A stretch of 64,000 nt of DNA from Nostoc sp. WHI (GTDB lineage: Bacteria; Cyanobacteriota; Cyanobacteriia; Cyanobacteriales; Nostocaceae), in NCBI RefSeq assembly GCF_015714725.1, contig NZ_WBKM01000245.1, positions 1 through 64,000 on the forward strand. The letters run 5' to 3'. The position numbers and the translations under genes were made by a program. Of this stretch, positions 55,699 through 64,000 are shown in pieces; position 1 is the stretch's first letter; each line of letters begins with the position of its first letter. Below the pieces are notes generated by a model, which did no database searches, was not told the DNA's origin, and saw only the letters and a list, made by a program, of their open reading frames with translations.

Positions 55699-56759
55699 GT
55701 ACAAAGATTATTGCTTTCTTCAATAATAAAGGAGGAGTTGGTAAAACTTCCTTGGTTTATCACTTGGCATGGATGTATCAAAATTTAGGGCTGCGGGTAG
55801 TTGCAGCTGATCTTGATCCTCAAGCTAACCTCACTGCTGCTTTCTTAGATGAGGAACGCTTGGAACAAATTTGGTTAGAAAATGGTCAAACAACCACCGT
55901 TTTTGGTTGTGTACAACCCCTGTTAAAGGGTATTGGTGATATTGATAATCCACATTTAGAATATGTTCAAGAAACTGAGTCATCACGGCAGTTAAGCTTG
56001 TCTTCAGAATTAAATTCATTAGCTCTTTTAGTTGGAGATTTAGCGCTTTCTGGTTTTGAAGATGAGCTTTCAGCACAGTGGCCTAATTGTCTGGGTGGAG
56101 GTGGTCAGGAACGAGCTTTCCGGGTAATCTCTGCTTTTTGGAGAATTCTCCAAAAAGCAGCTGTTAATCACAATGCAAATGTAATCTTGATGGATTTAGG
56201 CCCTAATTTAGGTGCGATAAATCGTGCAGCACTAATTGCAGCTGACTATGTTGTTGTTCCTCTTGCACCAGATTTATTTTCTCTACAAGGCTTGCGTAAC
56301 TTAGGTCCTACATTGCGAACTTGGCGTCAAGAGTGGCAAGAAAGATTAGCCAAAACAAGTTCTTTAGGTAAGAAAGGTCTTGGATCAGATTTACAGCTTC
56401 CTCAGGGAACAATGCAACCTGTTGGTTATGTCGTTTTACAGCATTCAGTAAGATTAGATCGTGTAGTAAAAGCATATGAACGATGGATCGCTCGTATTCC
56501 AACAGTTTATCAAGAAGTCGTTTTAAATCAGCCTAGTGCAAATCAAGTCTCTATCAAAAATGATCCAAACTGTTTAGCTTTGCTTAAAAACTACCAAAGC
56601 CTGATGCCAATGGCTCAAGAAGCTCATAAACCTATGTTCTACTTAAAACCTGCTGATGGTGCTATTGGCGCTCATACTAAAGCAGTGAAAAACGTTTATG
56701 GTGATTTTGAGAAATTAGCTTATAAGATAGCAGAACAAACGCAAGTGGAAATTTTATAA
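55695..56759 (+). CDS. ParA/Soj-family ATPase coupled to the AlbA_2 protein
   Basis: 354 residues. The deviant Walker A motif FNNKGGVGKTSLVYHLAW (about 9-26), the switch AADLDPQANLTAAFLDEE and the later VILMDLGPNLGAINRAALIA are characteristic of ParA/Soj ATPases that partition DNA or position protein cargo. The C-terminal part (VRLDRVVKAYERWIARIPTV and onward) is specific to a chromosomal subgroup. No parB-like gene or parS-like repeats are visible nearby; the only partner is the upstream AlbA_2/HATPase gene with a 4-bp overlap. That pairing is the notable point. Confidence 0.85.
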   Translation: MSTKIIAFFNNKGGVGKTSLVYHLAWMYQNLGLRVVAADLDPQANLTAAFLDEERLEQIWLENGQTTTVFGCVQPLLKGIGDIDNPHLEYVQETESSRQLSLSSELNSLALLVGDLALSGFEDELSAQWPNCLGGGGQERAFRVISAFWRILQKAAVNHNANVILMDLGPNLGAINRAALIAADYVVVPLAPDLFSLQGLRNLGPTLRTWRQEWQERLAKTSSLGKKGLGSDLQLPQGTMQPVGYVVLQHSVRLDRVVKAYERWIARIPTVYQEVVLNQPSANQVSIKNDPNCLALLKNYQSLMPMAQEAHKPMFYLKPADGAIGAHTKAVKNVYGDFEKLAYKIAEQTQVEIL

Positions 56760-56811
56760 TTCCATTTATTATCAAACGTAAAAGTGTATTTTTCATTATT
56801 TAAACAAAATT

Positions 56812-56840
56812 GCGTAGGCGTAGCCTGTCGTAGACATCGC
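56812..56840. repeat. Small dispersed repeat split into a HIP1 octamer (copy 3)
   Basis: The sequence reads GCG, then 21 bases starting TAGGCGTAGCCTG, then ATCGC, as at 10821-10849 and 18356-18384. It lies in the 158-bp gap after the ParA gene. Confidence 0.7.
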
Positions 56841-56917
56841 ACCTCTTTCTAAAATGATCTGGCGCAACTTGTCGGTATATCTATATAAATTTATTGTCTC
56901 CACCAAAAAGCGATCGC

Positions 56918-57322
56918 TTATTCTAAAATAAACAAACTTGCATCAACATGAAAAAACTTTCCCAAAACCTCAGCTTGTTTTTTAGTGATTTCTAGTTCGC
57001 CATTCATGATTTTAGTAAAAATATCGCTCGAACCCAGAATTTCTACCAAATCAGCTTGTTCCAAACTCCTAGCTTCCATCAAATGCAAGAGTCTTGAATA
57101 AGGTGTTGAGGAATTAAGCTGATAGTGCTTATCTTCAAAATCCTCAATCAGTTTTACCAATAATTCCAACAAAGCATCTTCTTCAGGAGTCAGATTAGAA
57201 CGAGAAAGCAGTTCTTCAACAGTTTCTAAAAATTTCTCGTTTTCCTGTTCAGTCTTGATAATCCGAGGTTGATGTTGAGACAGCAATTGGCTGTAAATGT
57301 CTGAGTTAAAAGTAAGGGTCAT
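56918..57322 (-). CDS. HigA-like antitoxin (helix-turn-helix)
   Basis: 134 residues from the ATG at 57322 (MTLTFNSDIYSQLLSQHQPR), which I prefer over the ATG at 57352 because the shorter start is the HigA-like one and the longer would overlap the toxin by 47 bp. The N-terminal part (ENEKFLETVEELLSRSNLTP, EDALLELLVKLIEDFEDKHY) is typical of the HigA group that pairs with HigB-type RelE toxins. A C-terminal HTH (SLEQADLVEILGSSDIFTKI) would bind the operon promoter. It follows the toxin gene with a 17-bp overlap, the toxin-first order characteristic of hig loci. Confidence 0.85.
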   Translation of the reverse strand: MTLTFNSDIYSQLLSQHQPRIIKTEQENEKFLETVEELLSRSNLTPEEDALLELLVKLIEDFEDKHYQLNSSTPYSRLLHLMEARSLEQADLVEILGSSDIFTKIMNGELEITKKQAEVLGKFFHVDASLFILE

Positions 57323-57605
57323 TTTTCCAGGAGTCTTTGTCATATTCGGCATGAGTTAAGACATATTTTATATAGATGACCTGCTTTAAAAAGTTAATAC
57401 TAGCAATTAAGCGGTATTTATTACCTTTAATGTTGAAAACTATAAACTTGCTTACTGCTTCGGCTTGAGGATAAATAGTTTGAACTTCTAGCAAATTAGC
57501 CCAGTCTGCTTTACTAACGGTTATGTACCAGTCATCAAGTGCTTCACAGCAATCAGCGTGTTTTTGGCAGAATTGTCGTAGCTTTTTCCGACTGATGACA
57601 TGCAT
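57306..57605 (-). CDS. HigB-type toxin (mRNA interferase)
   Basis: 99 residues: MHVISRKKLRQFCQKHADCC, then ALDDWYITVSKADWANLLEV, FNIKGNKYRLIASINFLKQV and LTHAEYDKDSWKNDPYF. This matches the HigB_toxin (RelE superfamily) pattern with the conserved NIxGNKYRLI and THxEYDK segments. Such toxins cleave mRNA on the ribosome. It is the first gene of the toxin-antitoxin pair on the minus strand. Confidence 0.9.
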   Translation of the reverse strand: MHVISRKKLRQFCQKHADCCEALDDWYITVSKADWANLLEVQTIYPQAEAVSKFIVFNIKGNKYRLIASINFLKQVIYIKYVLTHAEYDKDSWKNDPYF

Positions 57606-57669
57606 TAATTTCTTATTTCGGCGTTTCTCTGCTTGTTCTGGATAAATTTCTAACTCACTATATATCTAA

Positions 57670-58098
57670 TTAGTTCTCTCCTCCTCTTTGCCAAAACTGT
57701 TTTAAAATCTCCCCTGGCTTTCTATCCCAGGTGTCGATATGTTCATATATTAAATTATCTTGGTTGAGTTTATACGTTGAATATCCATTAAAAAGCAAAC
57801 CAGCTTTCCAAGGAACACGCAACACTCCCCGCACTGTCCACTTTGCTAAAATAGTATCTTCATCTGACTGATAAACCTCATGTACATCAAAGTAAATTTT
57901 GGTAAAAAATAGCCGAGCGTGAAATCGCAAAGTCCAAAATATAATGCGATAGTTAAATTTGTATTGGAATGTATTCACCGGGTCTTTAAAATAGATATCC
58001 TGTGTATAAATGTAATAGGAAATATCTTTTTCAAAAAGTGTTGGCAAATCTTGTTTTAGAGTCTTAATTACCCGTTCCACTGGCAATTTAAATTCCAC
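57670..58098 (-). CDS. DUF2358 protein
   Basis: 142 residues. The SnoaL-like alpha/beta barrel of DUF2358 is recognisable: VIKTLKQDLPTLFEKDISYY, IYFKDPVNTFQYKFNYRIIF, the strand TILAKWTVRGVLRVPWKAGL and LIYEHIDTWDRKPGEILKQF. The family is conserved in cyanobacteria and plant plastids with no firm function. No signal peptide or membrane span is seen. It sits 12 bp downstream of the truncated glycosidase-like gene on the same strand. Confidence 0.85.
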   Translation of the reverse strand: MEFKLPVERVIKTLKQDLPTLFEKDISYYIYTQDIYFKDPVNTFQYKFNYRIIFWTLRFHARLFFTKIYFDVHEVYQSDEDTILAKWTVRGVLRVPWKAGLLFNGYSTYKLNQDNLIYEHIDTWDRKPGEILKQFWQRGGEN

Positions 58099-58110
58099 GC
58101 GCCTTTTCCC

Positions 58111-58806
58111 TTAAAAAATCTTTTTTAACAACCTTTCCACTCCTCGCCAAATTGAAGATGTCCTTTTGTTACTTACACTACCCGTACTCAAATCTGACAG
58201 AGTGGGAAATGATGCAGACTTAGCATAAAGGCCATTTCGCAAAACTTTAGCAAGGGTATTGTTATTCTCGCGCAAACCTTCGTAAAAAAAGAATATTTCT
58301 CCTTGAATCCCAAGTTGGCGATTGTATTCAATTGCCTGTACCAGATATTCTGGACTAATACAATAATTGCCAAGCTTCATCAATATTCCCGGTGCTAACT
58401 TGGGCAGCGTCACATCTGTAAACTGCTGATTTACCAGTTTATCAGCGATCGCAGCGTAACTCCTAAAGTCACGGCGATAAATCTGCGGGTTAATCATATC
58501 AACTATTCCCCGCTTCAACCATGCGGGTGAGTCTTGCAGATATTCCTGAAATGCCCAATCATAGATATTAGGTGCGATCGCTACCAATAAGTTAGGATTC
58601 ACTGCTTTTACCTCTCGGTAGAGACTCGCCAAGAAGTCAGTGAGAATATCTGCACGCCACTGTAACCATTGTCTGTCTTTGGGGTTCTGGGGCGGATTGT
58701 GATCAAATTGCTGATGATAACGTGCTACAGTTACTTGATCATAACCACCTTCACAGGGTAATGCAGGGAAGCGATCGTCACCTTGAAGCCTATTTCCTTG
58801 TAGAAG
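58111..58806 (-). pseudogene. GHL10/DUF187 glycosidase-like gene, 5'-truncated at a MITE
   Basis: The C-terminal ~231 codons are intact: LQGDDRFPALPCEGGYDQVT, then FDHNPPQNPKDRQWLQWRAD, ASLYREVKAVNPNLLVAIAP and MINPQIYRRDFRSYA. This is the C-terminal half of the glycosyl-hydrolase-like 10 (DUF187) TIM barrel found in cyanobacterial cell-wall enzymes. The frame is open from 58806 downstream and the next codon, inside the element that begins at 58807, is a stop. No N-terminal half is present beyond the element, so the gene is a remnant; a TTG near 58632 could give a short product. Confidence 0.8.
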
Positions 58807-59009
58807 CTACGGTGTACACACAAGTCGAAAAAAGCTCGATTTCCCATTGTTCTCTCGTTCCCATGCAGAGCATGGGAATGGCTGATTAGGGGCTGCTGCC
58901 TTCAGTTAGACATTGAGCCAGAGACTCAAGAATGCATTCCCAGGCGGCAGCCCAGGAACGAGGAAAACTGTATTGTTGTATAAGGGATGGACTTGTGTGT
59001 ATACCGTAG
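58807..59009. repeat. MITE-like element, family C copy 2
   Basis: This 203-bp element has inverted ends CTACGGTGTACACACAAGTC and GACTTGTGTGTATACCGTAG, paired at nearly every position. The flanks CCTTGTAGAAG and CCTTGAGAAG look like a target duplication with one base difference. It cuts the glycosidase-like gene. Related to copy 1 at 44275-44481. Confidence 0.82.
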
Positions 59010-59034
59010 CCTTGAGAAGAGGAGTCAGACTTAT

Positions 59035-59181
59035 AAGTAGTTGGACAAAATTAATTACACAATGTCATTGCGAAGGTCGCAAAGGTCGTAAACCAATGGC
59101 AAGGGTTGAGATCGCTTCTCTACGAAAGGCTCCGCGAACACAACCTTTGCAATGACTGTAAACATTTTTGTCCAACTACTT
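59035..59181. repeat. Nested repeat, outer ends TAGTTGGACAAAA type
   Basis: The outer ends AAGTAGTTGGACAAAA and TTTTTGTCCAACTACTT pair. Inside, 59064-59156 is a GTCATTGCGAAGG...TGCAATGAC element like the middle one of the island at 23078-23318. Together with the adjoining MITE this fills the gap to the kinase gene; 59182-59334 shows nothing else. Confidence 0.65.
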
Positions 59182-59334
59182 AACGCTTTGATAGTCAGAT
59201 CAAATAATTTAGGAGACTTAGATTTTAAGTCAGTTATAATGAAAATAAGTATAATAACAATCTTGGCAAATAAGTAAAGTAACCTAAAATATAAACCTTA
59301 GCTGCCAAACTATTGCGGTGCTAAACTTTTTGCT

Positions 59335-62300
59335 ATGACTTATGATCAACCCTCACAGCAACTTATCTCTGAATCTACCACTAATGAAGCGTTAGACACA
59401 GAGCAGCGAGACAATATAGATACTTTATTTCCCATCGTTGGCATTGCCGCCTCTGCGGGTGGATTAGAAGCATTTACGCAATTACTCCAGCATTTGCTTA
59501 CCGATACAGGGATGGCATTTGTGCTGATTCAACACTTAGCCCCTGACCACAAGAGTCTGTTGAGCGAGATTTTAGCAAGATCAACTAAAATGCCTGTCAG
59601 TCAAGTGCAAGACGGGGTGATTGTAGAACCTAACCACGTCTACATTATTCCGCCTAACACTAAGATGATGTTGTCTAAAGGGGTGTTGCAACTTACGCCG
59701 CGAGAGAAAGTTCAGGGGAAATATATGCCTGGCGATGCGTTCTTTATTTCCTTGGCGGCGGATCGAGGATGCAAAGCGATCGCAGTGGTTTTATCTGGAG
59801 GCGATGGAGACGGTTCACTGGGGCTGAATGCAATCAAGGCAGCCGGAGGTGTGACTTTTGCTCAGTGTGAAGACACAGCAAAATTCGATAGTATGCCTAA
59901 TACTGCTATTGCCACAGGAAATGTCGATTTTATTCTGCCACCTCAAAAAATTGCCGAGGAACTGGCAAACCTCAGTCGCAATCCTTTTATTTCTAGCTCA
60001 CTGCCTCTGATCACAGCTGAGAAATTGCCCGAAGAGGAAGATGCCCTGGCGACGATTTTTGTATTGCTGCGATCGGCAACTGGTATTGACTTTAGCCACT
60101 ACAAGTCCAACACCGTTGATCGCCGAATGCAGAGGCGAATGCTGTTGTATAAACTAGAACACTTGGAAGATTATGCCAAGTATTTGCAAGATAATCCGAG
60201 TGAAGTCAAGGCGCTTTATGAAGAAATTCTGATCCACGTTACCCATTTTTTCCGCGATCGCGAAGCATTTAAACTGTTGAAAGAGCAAGTCTTTCCCACT
60301 ATCATCCAAAACAAGTCGGCACAGTTGCCAATTCGGATTTGGGTGGCGGGGTGTTCGACAGGCGAAGAGGTCTATTCCATCGCCATCACCCTGCTAGAGT
60401 TTTTGTCGGATCAAGTAACCCAGATACCAATCCAGATTTTTGCCACCGACATCAGCGAGATAGCGATTGATAAAGCTAGGTCAGGCATTTATGCAGAGAA
60501 TCAAATGGTGGAAGTTTCACCAGAGTGCCGCAGCAAATTCTTTAATGCTATTCAGAGCGGTGGATATCAAATTAGCAAAGCTGTCAGGGAACTGTGTGTG
60601 TTTGCTCGCCAGGACTTGGGCAGTGACCCCCCTTTTTCCAACTTAGATTTAATTAGCTGTCGGAATGTACTGATTTATTTGGGAGAAAAGTTGCAAAAAC
60701 GGATACTGCCCGTCTTTCATTACAGTCTCAACAAGACTGGCTTTCTGCTACTAGGGACTTCAGAAAGCACAGGTAAATATTCGGACTTGTTTACTCTGAT
60801 TGACAAAAAGTATAAAATCTATGCCAAGAAGCTAACCACAAATCGTCCAACTTTTTCCTTCGTTACCAGCAACTATCCGATGGCAAAACGGGACGAACCT
60901 AAGCAGGTGAATGAAAATCCATCCCATGAGTTTGATTTAGAGAGAAAAACTGACCAACTGATCTTGAATCGCTATGCCCCAGTGGGTGTGGTGATCAACG
61001 ACAAGATGGACGTGCTGCAATTTCGGGGAAAAATCGATCTCTACCTAAAACTTGCACCTGGGAAACCGAGTTTCAATTTATTCAAAATGGTGCGCGAGGG
61101 CTTGCTCGTCGAGCTACGTGCCACAATTTATCAGGCACAACAGCAAAAAATTCTAGTTAGAAGCGAAGGGTTACGAATTGAAGAGGGTGATCTTTCAAGA
61201 ATCGTTAATCTTGAAGTGATTCCATTTAAGCCTCCCACTAGCGAAGAACTGTACTTTCTGGTTTTATTTGAAGAAGCCCCACCCACGGCTGACAACTTCA
61301 GCACGGTAAATCTTGAAAGCTTAGAGCCGGGAGACTTAAAGCGTGAGATTGTTCGGCTCAGGGAACAACTCGCAACCGCCATGCAAGAGCGAGCTGCAAC
61401 TCAAGGTTATCTGCAAACGGTGATCCAAGAGCAGGAAGATGTCAATCAAGACCTGAAAGTTGCCAATGAAGAAATATTGTCGAGTAATGAAGAGTTGCAA
61501 AGCACCAATGAGGAGCTAGAAACTGCCAAAGAAGAGATTCAGGCAACTAACGAAGAACTCCACACAACCAATGACGAACTTAAGTCTCGAAATCTGGAAT
61601 TACATCAAGTTAACAACGATCTCACGAATTTGCTTGCCAGTATTAATATTCCAATTTTGATATTGACAAATGACTTACGCGTTCGACGTTTTACGCCAAT
61701 GGCGCAGCGACTTTTCAATTTAATTCCCGCCGATGCTGGACGACTCTTGAGCGACATTAGAGCCAATCTGAATATTCCTGACTTAGAACCTCTAATTTTG
61801 GAGGTACTTGACACACTCAGCATCAAAGAATTAGAAGTCCAAACCCAAGAGGGATATTGGTACAACCTTCGCATCCGTCCTTATCGCACCACAGAAAACC
61901 AGATTGATGGTGTAGTGTTGGTGTTAATAGATATTGATGTTCTGAAACGCAGTGCAGTAATCTTAGAACAAGCCCGGAATTACGCTGAGGGGATTGTGGA
62001 GACGGTACAAGTGCCGTTAATTGTGCTTGATTCTGATTTTCGGGTGAACAAAGCCAATCGCTCGTTTTATGAAACATTTCAAGTTTCACCATTAGAGACA
62101 GCGCAATCTTTCATCTTTGAACTAGGGAACGGTCAGTGGAACCTGCCTGGACTGCGATCGCTCCTAGAAAACATTCTCGCCAACGATACCAGTATTCTAA
62201 ACTGGGAACTAGAGCATCGTTTTGAGCGGATTGGGCAAAAAACCATGCTGCTCAATGGTTGGAAAATTATTCAAGAGGGAGATGCTCAAATGATTTTGCT

Positions 62301-63564
62301 GGCCATTGAAGATATCACCGAGCGCAAGCAATTTGAGTTAGAGCGATCCAAGCTTTTAGCACAAGAGCAGTCAGCCCGTCAACAAGCCCAAACCGCCAAC
62401 CGAACTAAAGATGAATTTTTGTCGAACCTCTCCCATGAACTTCGTAACCCGCTCAATACTATACTAGGCTGGGCGCAACTCTGCCGCACCCGTGAACTAG
62501 ATAAAGCAACAGTCACTCGTGCTTGGGAAGTAATGGAGCGGAGTGCTAAGGTGCAAGCTCAGTTAATTGATGATCTGCTAGATGTTTCCCGGATTACGAG
62601 TGGAAAGCTGCATTTAAAGACTCGTCTAATTAATTTAGTGTCTGTAGTAAATGCTGCCATTGAGTCTGTCCAATTGTCCGCAGAGATGAAAACCATTGAA
62701 ATTGTTTCACACTTGAACTCAGCAATGGTTATCGGAGATTTTGAACGCTTACAGCAAGTTCTGTGGAATTTATTATTTAACGCTATTAAGTTCACTCCAT
62801 CCGGCGGGCGAGTGGAAATCACGCTGGAAACTGTATATAATCAGGCTGAGATTCGAGTCATAGACACAGGAATTGGCATCTCGGCAGACTTGCTGCCCTA
62901 TGTATTTGATCGTTTCCGCCAAGGAGATTCTAGCAGCAGCAAAACGAGTCAGGGACTTGGATTAGGCTTGTCAATCGTCCGTCAGCTTGTAGAACTTCAC
63001 GGTGGAACAGTTCAAGCACAGAGTCCAGGCGAGGGACAAGGAACCACGCTCACCGTGACGCTACCTCTGCGCTCAATGCCACCGGAGATTACTGCACCAA
63101 GTTATTTAGAGCCGAGCCTTTTGTCAGGGACTCTGGATGGATTAAATGGCAATATTCCATCTTTTACCCTTAAAGGACTCTCCATCCTGGCTGTAGATGA
63201 TCAAGCCGACAGCCGCGACTTAATAAAGTGGATGTTAGAAGACTACGGGGCTGAAGTAGTCGTGGTTACATCGGCAAAGGAAGCGATCGCTGCTCTCACT
63301 GAATTTCCTAGCAAATATAATGTGCTTTTAGCAGATATTGGGATGCCACAGGAAGATGGTTTATCCCTGATTCGTCAGATTAGAGAGCTTGACCCTCTTG
63401 CCGGGGGACAAATTCCAGCAGCAGCAATTACTGCCTATGCCACCGAGAAAGAGCAGCAAATAGCACTTTCTGCTGGGTTTCAAATGCATCTGGCTAAACC
63501 GATTGACCTGACTCAATTGGTATTGATGGTTGCAAAGTTGAGTGGACGAGTTACAGATGAATGA
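59335..63564 (+). CDS. CheB-CheR-PAS-histidine kinase-receiver hybrid protein
   Basis: 1,409 residues. CheB methylesterase (about 32-210: VGIAASAGGLEAF, IQHLAPDHKSLLSE, SGGDGDGSLGL) is followed by CheR methyltransferase (about 230-490: HFFRDREAFKLLK, VAGCSTGEEVYSIA, ISCRNVLIYLG). Next come a PAS-like segment, a coiled coil (680-760, EEILSSNEELQSTNEELETA), a PAS domain (RRFTPMAQRLFNLIP) and another PAS. HisKA has SNLSHELRNPLNTIL (His about 1034), HATPase has LFNAIKFTPSGG and DTGIGISADLLPYVFDRF, and a C-terminal receiver (about 1282-1400) has LLADIGMPQEDGLS with K in HLAKPIDL. It is soluble, with no membrane span. Such hybrids join methylation-type and phosphorelay signalling; the input is unknown. 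No response regulator is adjacent. Confidence 0.94.
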   Translation: MTYDQPSQQLISESTTNEALDTEQRDNIDTLFPIVGIAASAGGLEAFTQLLQHLLTDTGMAFVLIQHLAPDHKSLLSEILARSTKMPVSQVQDGVIVEPNHVYIIPPNTKMMLSKGVLQLTPREKVQGKYMPGDAFFISLAADRGCKAIAVVLSGGDGDGSLGLNAIKAAGGVTFAQCEDTAKFDSMPNTAIATGNVDFILPPQKIAEELANLSRNPFISSSLPLITAEKLPEEEDALATIFVLLRSATGIDFSHYKSNTVDRRMQRRMLLYKLEHLEDYAKYLQDNPSEVKALYEEILIHVTHFFRDREAFKLLKEQVFPTIIQNKSAQLPIRIWVAGCSTGEEVYSIAITLLEFLSDQVTQIPIQIFATDISEIAIDKARSGIYAENQMVEVSPECRSKFFNAIQSGGYQISKAVRELCVFARQDLGSDPPFSNLDLISCRNVLIYLGEKLQKRILPVFHYSLNKTGFLLLGTSESTGKYSDLFTLIDKKYKIYAKKLTTNRPTFSFVTSNYPMAKRDEPKQVNENPSHEFDLERKTDQLILNRYAPVGVVINDKMDVLQFRGKIDLYLKLAPGKPSFNLFKMVREGLLVELRATIYQAQQQKILVRSEGLRIEEGDLSRIVNLEVIPFKPPTSEELYFLVLFEEAPPTADNFSTVNLESLEPGDLKREIVRLREQLATAMQERAATQGYLQTVIQEQEDVNQDLKVANEEILSSNEELQSTNEELETAKEEIQATNEELHTTNDELKSRNLELHQVNNDLTNLLASINIPILILTNDLRVRRFTPMAQRLFNLIPADAGRLLSDIRANLNIPDLEPLILEVLDTLSIKELEVQTQEGYWYNLRIRPYRTTENQIDGVVLVLIDIDVLKRSAVILEQARNYAEGIVETVQVPLIVLDSDFRVNKANRSFYETFQVSPLETAQSFIFELGNGQWNLPGLRSLLENILANDTSILNWELEHRFERIGQKTMLLNGWKIIQEGDAQMILLAIEDITERKQFELERSKLLAQEQSARQQAQTANRTKDEFLSNLSHELRNPLNTILGWAQLCRTRELDKATVTRAWEVMERSAKVQAQLIDDLLDVSRITSGKLHLKTRLINLVSVVNAAIESVQLSAEMKTIEIVSHLNSAMVIGDFERLQQVLWNLLFNAIKFTPSGGRVEITLETVYNQAEIRVIDTGIGISADLLPYVFDRFRQGDSSSSKTSQGLGLGLSIVRQLVELHGGTVQAQSPGEGQGTTLTVTLPLRSMPPEITAPSYLEPSLLSGTLDGLNGNIPSFTLKGLSILAVDDQADSRDLIKWMLEDYGAEVVVVTSAKEAIAALTEFPSKYNVLLADIGMPQEDGLSLIRQIRELDPLAGGQIPAAAITAYATEKEQQIALSAGFQMHLAKPIDLTQLVLMVAKLSGRVTDE

Positions 63565-63617
63565 GCGTTGAGTTTTTATGACGACAAGCCGTTCCAAGTC
63601 TACGCTGACAAATAAAT

Positions 63618-63649
63618 AATTCGTAATTCGTAATTCGTAATTCGTAATT
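63618..63649. repeat. Heptameric tandem repeat (AATTCGT)
   Basis: Four exact AATTCGT units and a partial fifth run head to tail. Heptameric short tandem repeats are a known feature of heterocystous cyanobacterial genomes. A small hairpin CGGGG ATTTAAA CCCCG follows at 63666-63682. Confidence 0.85.
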
Positions 63650-63750
63650 AAAGACATTTGCAGACGGGGATTTAAACCCCGACTGAAACTGGCGCTACGT
63701 GTAATGGTTGGCGTCTTAAACCCTTTTATAGTGTTTCCTAATCTAGCGAG

Positions 63751-63861
63751 GTACAGCTTAACCTCACCCAGGTTCTGCTACGCAAAACCTGTCCCTCTCC
63801 TTACTAAGGAGAGGGAAAGATTTACCTTTGGGTAAAGCAAGGGTGAGGTTTTAATATGTAC
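63751..63861. repeat. Dispersed repeat with CCTCACCC ends
   Basis: The ends GTACAGCTTAACCTCACCC and GGGTGAGGTTTTAATATGTA pair imperfectly. The middle holds the palindrome CCCTCTCCTTACTAAGGAGA, the same type of sequence that family C copy 1 targeted near 44262. No ORF. Confidence 0.6.
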
Positions 63862-63902
63862 TTCATTTATTTATCAGGGAACCGCTATATTTACGATAAA
63901 TA

Positions 63903-64000
63903 TTAGTATGGAGAGACAGTTTCCTTAGGTTGAGAAGATGGTTTTTTAGAGAAAAATTTCCAGATTCTTTGAATAGCTGTGATTAAAACACCAATCACAA
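63903..64000 (-). CDS. C-terminal end of an unidentified membrane protein (partial)
   Basis: On the minus strand the window edge opens into VIGVLITAIQRIWKFFSKKP then SSQPKETVSPY and a TAA at 63903. The hydrophobic stretch followed by a basic, polar tail is typical of a membrane protein C-terminus. Most of the gene lies beyond the window, so the family cannot be named. Confidence 0.45.
   Translation of the reverse strand, partial: VIGVLITAIQRIWKFFSKKPSSQPKETVSPY

Overview
The window looks like chromosomal DNA of a filamentous, probably heterocyst-forming cyanobacterium close to Nostoc/Anabaena. The evidence is the split dnaE gene ending in an N-terminal DnaE intein half very like the Nostoc one, a PatD-like gene, SphS/SphR phosphate sensing, a cyanobacterial LexA box before uvrA, the abundant GCGATCGC (HIP1) octamer, and many small cyanobacterial repeat elements. 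Assignments rest on reading translated sequence and remembered family features; no database search was run.

Layout. 1-5.2 kb: the 3' part of a large secreted FG-GAP/RTX protein and a dicarboxylate/amino-acid:cation symporter. 5.3-11.4 kb: dnaE N-half with split intein, a MITE that truncates a DUF433 gene, an LD-carboxypeptidase, a methyltransferase, then a scrap of a second LD-carboxypeptidase gene beside a decayed ISKra4-like element. 11.6-16.0 kb: hydantoinase/oxoprolinase A and B genes separated by an antisense acetyltransferase. 16-18.4 kb: Uma2 nuclease, a tiny Lys/Pro-rich gene, and a PIN toxin-antitoxin pair whose antitoxin tail has been copied into a short chimeric ORF. 18.4-25.6 kb: an unknown protein with an EExxH motif, a hydrolase, two MFS exporters, a pentapeptide-repeat membrane protein, a nested repeat island, and a junction where two genes truncate each other. 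25.6-35.7 kb: SbcD, a DUF4011 SF1 helicase cut short near its expected nuclease domain, CysH, a 34-aa membrane peptide with a strong terminator, PatD, and the RelA/SpoT enzyme preceded by a possible leader ORF.

35.8-44.3 kb holds surface and secreted proteins: a tectonin/ricin/DUF4114 gene interrupted by one TGA inside 213-bp tandem repeats, a protealysin-like M4 protease with its likely emfourin inhibitor, a PEP-CTERM protein with GNGNW repeats, and a paralogue with eleven 8-residue repeats. 44.6-50.4 kb: SLH/OprB porin, a Crp/Fnr regulator, and the phoU-sphS-sphR phosphate-sensing cluster. 51.5-56.8 kb: LexA-controlled uvrA, then a translationally coupled AlbA_2/HATPase-ParA pair, which is my best candidate for an undescribed two-gene system. 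56.9-59.2 kb: HigBA toxin-antitoxin, DUF2358, and a glycosidase-like gene truncated exactly at a MITE. 59.3-63.6 kb: a giant CheB-CheR-PAS-histidine kinase-receiver hybrid.

A theme across the window is repeat-driven remodelling: at least four MITE-like families, nested insertions with intact target duplications, a 21-bp element found inside HIP1 octamers, and about ten truncated or frameshifted genes.
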